A stretch of DNA of 7,238 nt from positions 1 through 7,238 of the forward strand of contig NZ_CALGYW010000012.1 of NCBI RefSeq assembly GCF_937934665.1, given 5' to 3'. Position numbers and translations under genes: made by a program. The notes under the pieces are model-generated. The model was not told the origin of the DNA. It saw only the letters and a list, made by a program, of their open reading frames with translations, and did not search any database. Source of the stretch: an uncultured Anaerococcus sp. (GTDB lineage: Bacteria > Bacillota > Clostridia > Tissierellales > Peptoniphilaceae). Of this stretch, positions 6,373 through 7,238 are shown piece by piece. Positions within the stretch are counted from its first letter, which is position 1. Every line of letters starts with the position of its first letter.

Positions 6373-7238
6373 TGGCTAACTCCTTTATATGTAAGAAGCA
6401 TTTTGATTGGTGGCCATCAGATATATTTACTACTGGCGGTTCCTTTCTTAGGCATATATTCATGCACTGACTACACCTGGTAGAAAAACCGCAACCTTCT
6501 GGTGGATTTAGCATATCCACCGGTGTACCTTCAATACTTTGCAACCTTTCATTTTCATTTGAATCTATCTTAGGCATTGATTTTAATAGGCCCTTTGTGT
6601 ATGGATGTTGGGGATTATAGAATATATCCTCCACACTTCCCTTTTCGACAATTTTGCCTGCATACATTACACAAACTGTATCACAAATTTGGGCTACAAC
6701 ACCTAAGTTGTGGGTTATTAAGATTACGCTCATCTTGTTTTTTTCTTGAATTTCTTTGATAAGTTCAAGGATTTGAGCTTGTATGGTTACATCAAGGGCT
6801 GTCGTTGGCTCATCGGCAATTAGGACATCTGGCTGACAAATAAGTCCCATCCCAATCATAACTCTCTGGCGCATACCACCTGAAAGTTCGTGAGGATATT
6901 GTTTCATTCGCCTTTCAGGATTTGAAATACCAACCAATTTAAGCATGTTGATAGCTTTTTCGTAGGCTTCCTTTTTTGAAATCTCTTTATGAACCAAAAC
7001 TGCTTCCATTAGCTGGTTTCCTATAGTATAAACTGGATTCAGACAGGTCATCGGATTTTGGAAAATCATGGAACATGACTGGCCCCTAAAGTTTTTCATT
7101 TGTTTTTTATCATAATCAAGAATATTTTCACCCTTAAATAAGATTTTCCCATCCTTGATTTTTCCTGGACTCTGCAGGAGACCCATTATTGAATATGATT
7201 CTACAGATTTGCCCGAACCACTTTCTCCAACTATGCCC
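6362..7238 (-). CDS. oppD: Oligopeptide ABC transporter ATP-binding protein OppD, N terminus off the right edge
   Basis: The frame is open to the window end and gives 291 residues; the start and perhaps 35-45 residues are missing. The first residues in the window read GIVGESGSGKSVESYSI, a complete Walker A (7208-7228). The internal ATG at 7184-7186 is therefore not the true start. Then come the Q-loop MIFQNPMTCLNP, signature LSGGMRQRV, Walker B VLIADEPTTALD, switch His in LITHNLG, and the oligo_HPY tail with NPQHPYTKGLLKSMP. The MTCLNPVYTIGNQ segment and SGGMRQR are typical of OppD. The tail carries the CX5CX6C...C cysteine set (NPPEGC, STRC, MNIC, SKC) plus one extra Cys, a possible [4Fe-4S] site as in OppF. 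It forms the heterodimeric ATPase with the overlapping oppF. The permease genes would lie upstream, outside the window. Confidence 0.94.
   Translation of the reverse strand, partial: GIVGESGSGKSVESYSIMGLLQSPGKIKDGKILFKGENILDYDKKQMKNFRGQSCSMIFQNPMTCLNPVYTIGNQLMEAVLVHKEISKKEAYEKAINMLKLVGISNPERRMKQYPHELSGGMRQRVMIGMGLICQPDVLIADEPTTALDVTIQAQILELIKEIQEKNKMSVILITHNLGVVAQICDTVCVMYAGKIVEKGSVEDIFYNPQHPYTKGLLKSMPKIDSNENERLQSIEGTPVDMLNPPEGCGFSTRCSQCMNICLRKEPPVVNISDGHQSKCFLHIKELANGR

Noticed and set aside
6577..6759. Plus-strand open frame of 60 codons opposite oppD
   Set aside because: It lies antisense to the conserved OppD Walker B and switch region; no ribosome binding site or recognisable domain.
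7184..7186. ATG as the start of oppD
   Set aside because: The frame stays open upstream to the window end and encodes an intact Walker A, so this Met is internal and the gene is cut by the window edge.

Overview
The window is AT-rich and densely packed, and every convincing gene lies on the minus strand. Protein types, short intercistronic gaps, AGGAGG-type ribosome binding sites and AT-rich codon use point to a low-GC Firmicute. My best guess is an anaerobic coccus of the Peptoniphilaceae (Anaerococcus-like). That placement is inferred from overall resemblance; no rRNA or phylogenetic marker is present to confirm it.

Reading in the direction of transcription (right to left), the window opens inside an oligopeptide ABC importer operon. 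It holds the 3' part of oppD (its Walker A is present, its start lies off the right edge), then oppF (overlapping oppD by 11 nt), then oppA, a lipoprotein binding protein whose ribosome binding site overlaps the oppF stop codon. The permeases (oppB/oppC) are not in the window and are presumably upstream. OppA is followed by two tandem hairpin-plus-T-tract structures, both oriented to stop minus-strand transcription.

A second operon starts in the 185-nt intergenic region and runs off the left edge: a NusG-domain-II membrane-anchored protein, a Gx (Hpre_diP_synt_I) family membrane protein, RadC, an MreB-type actin homologue, MreC, and the first seven codons of a probable mreD. Neighbours overlap by a few bases or lie at most 9 nt apart, so the set is very likely one transcript with translational coupling. 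The radC-mreB-mreC-mreD order is the classical Firmicute arrangement. The NusG_II/Gx pair, which belongs to the membrane flavin/quinone electron-transfer gene neighbourhoods of other Firmicutes, leads it here.

The most notable observation is the MreB. It keeps the phosphate-1 loop, the catalytic-position Glu and an apolar membrane-contact loop, but its phosphate-2 motif reads NMGAGT instead of DIGGGT and its adenosine motif reads SGSLS instead of TGGGS. This suggests an actin-like scaffold with altered or lost ATPase cycling. No mobile element, CRISPR array, tRNA, rRNA or riboswitch was recognised, and I do not see a wholly new system.
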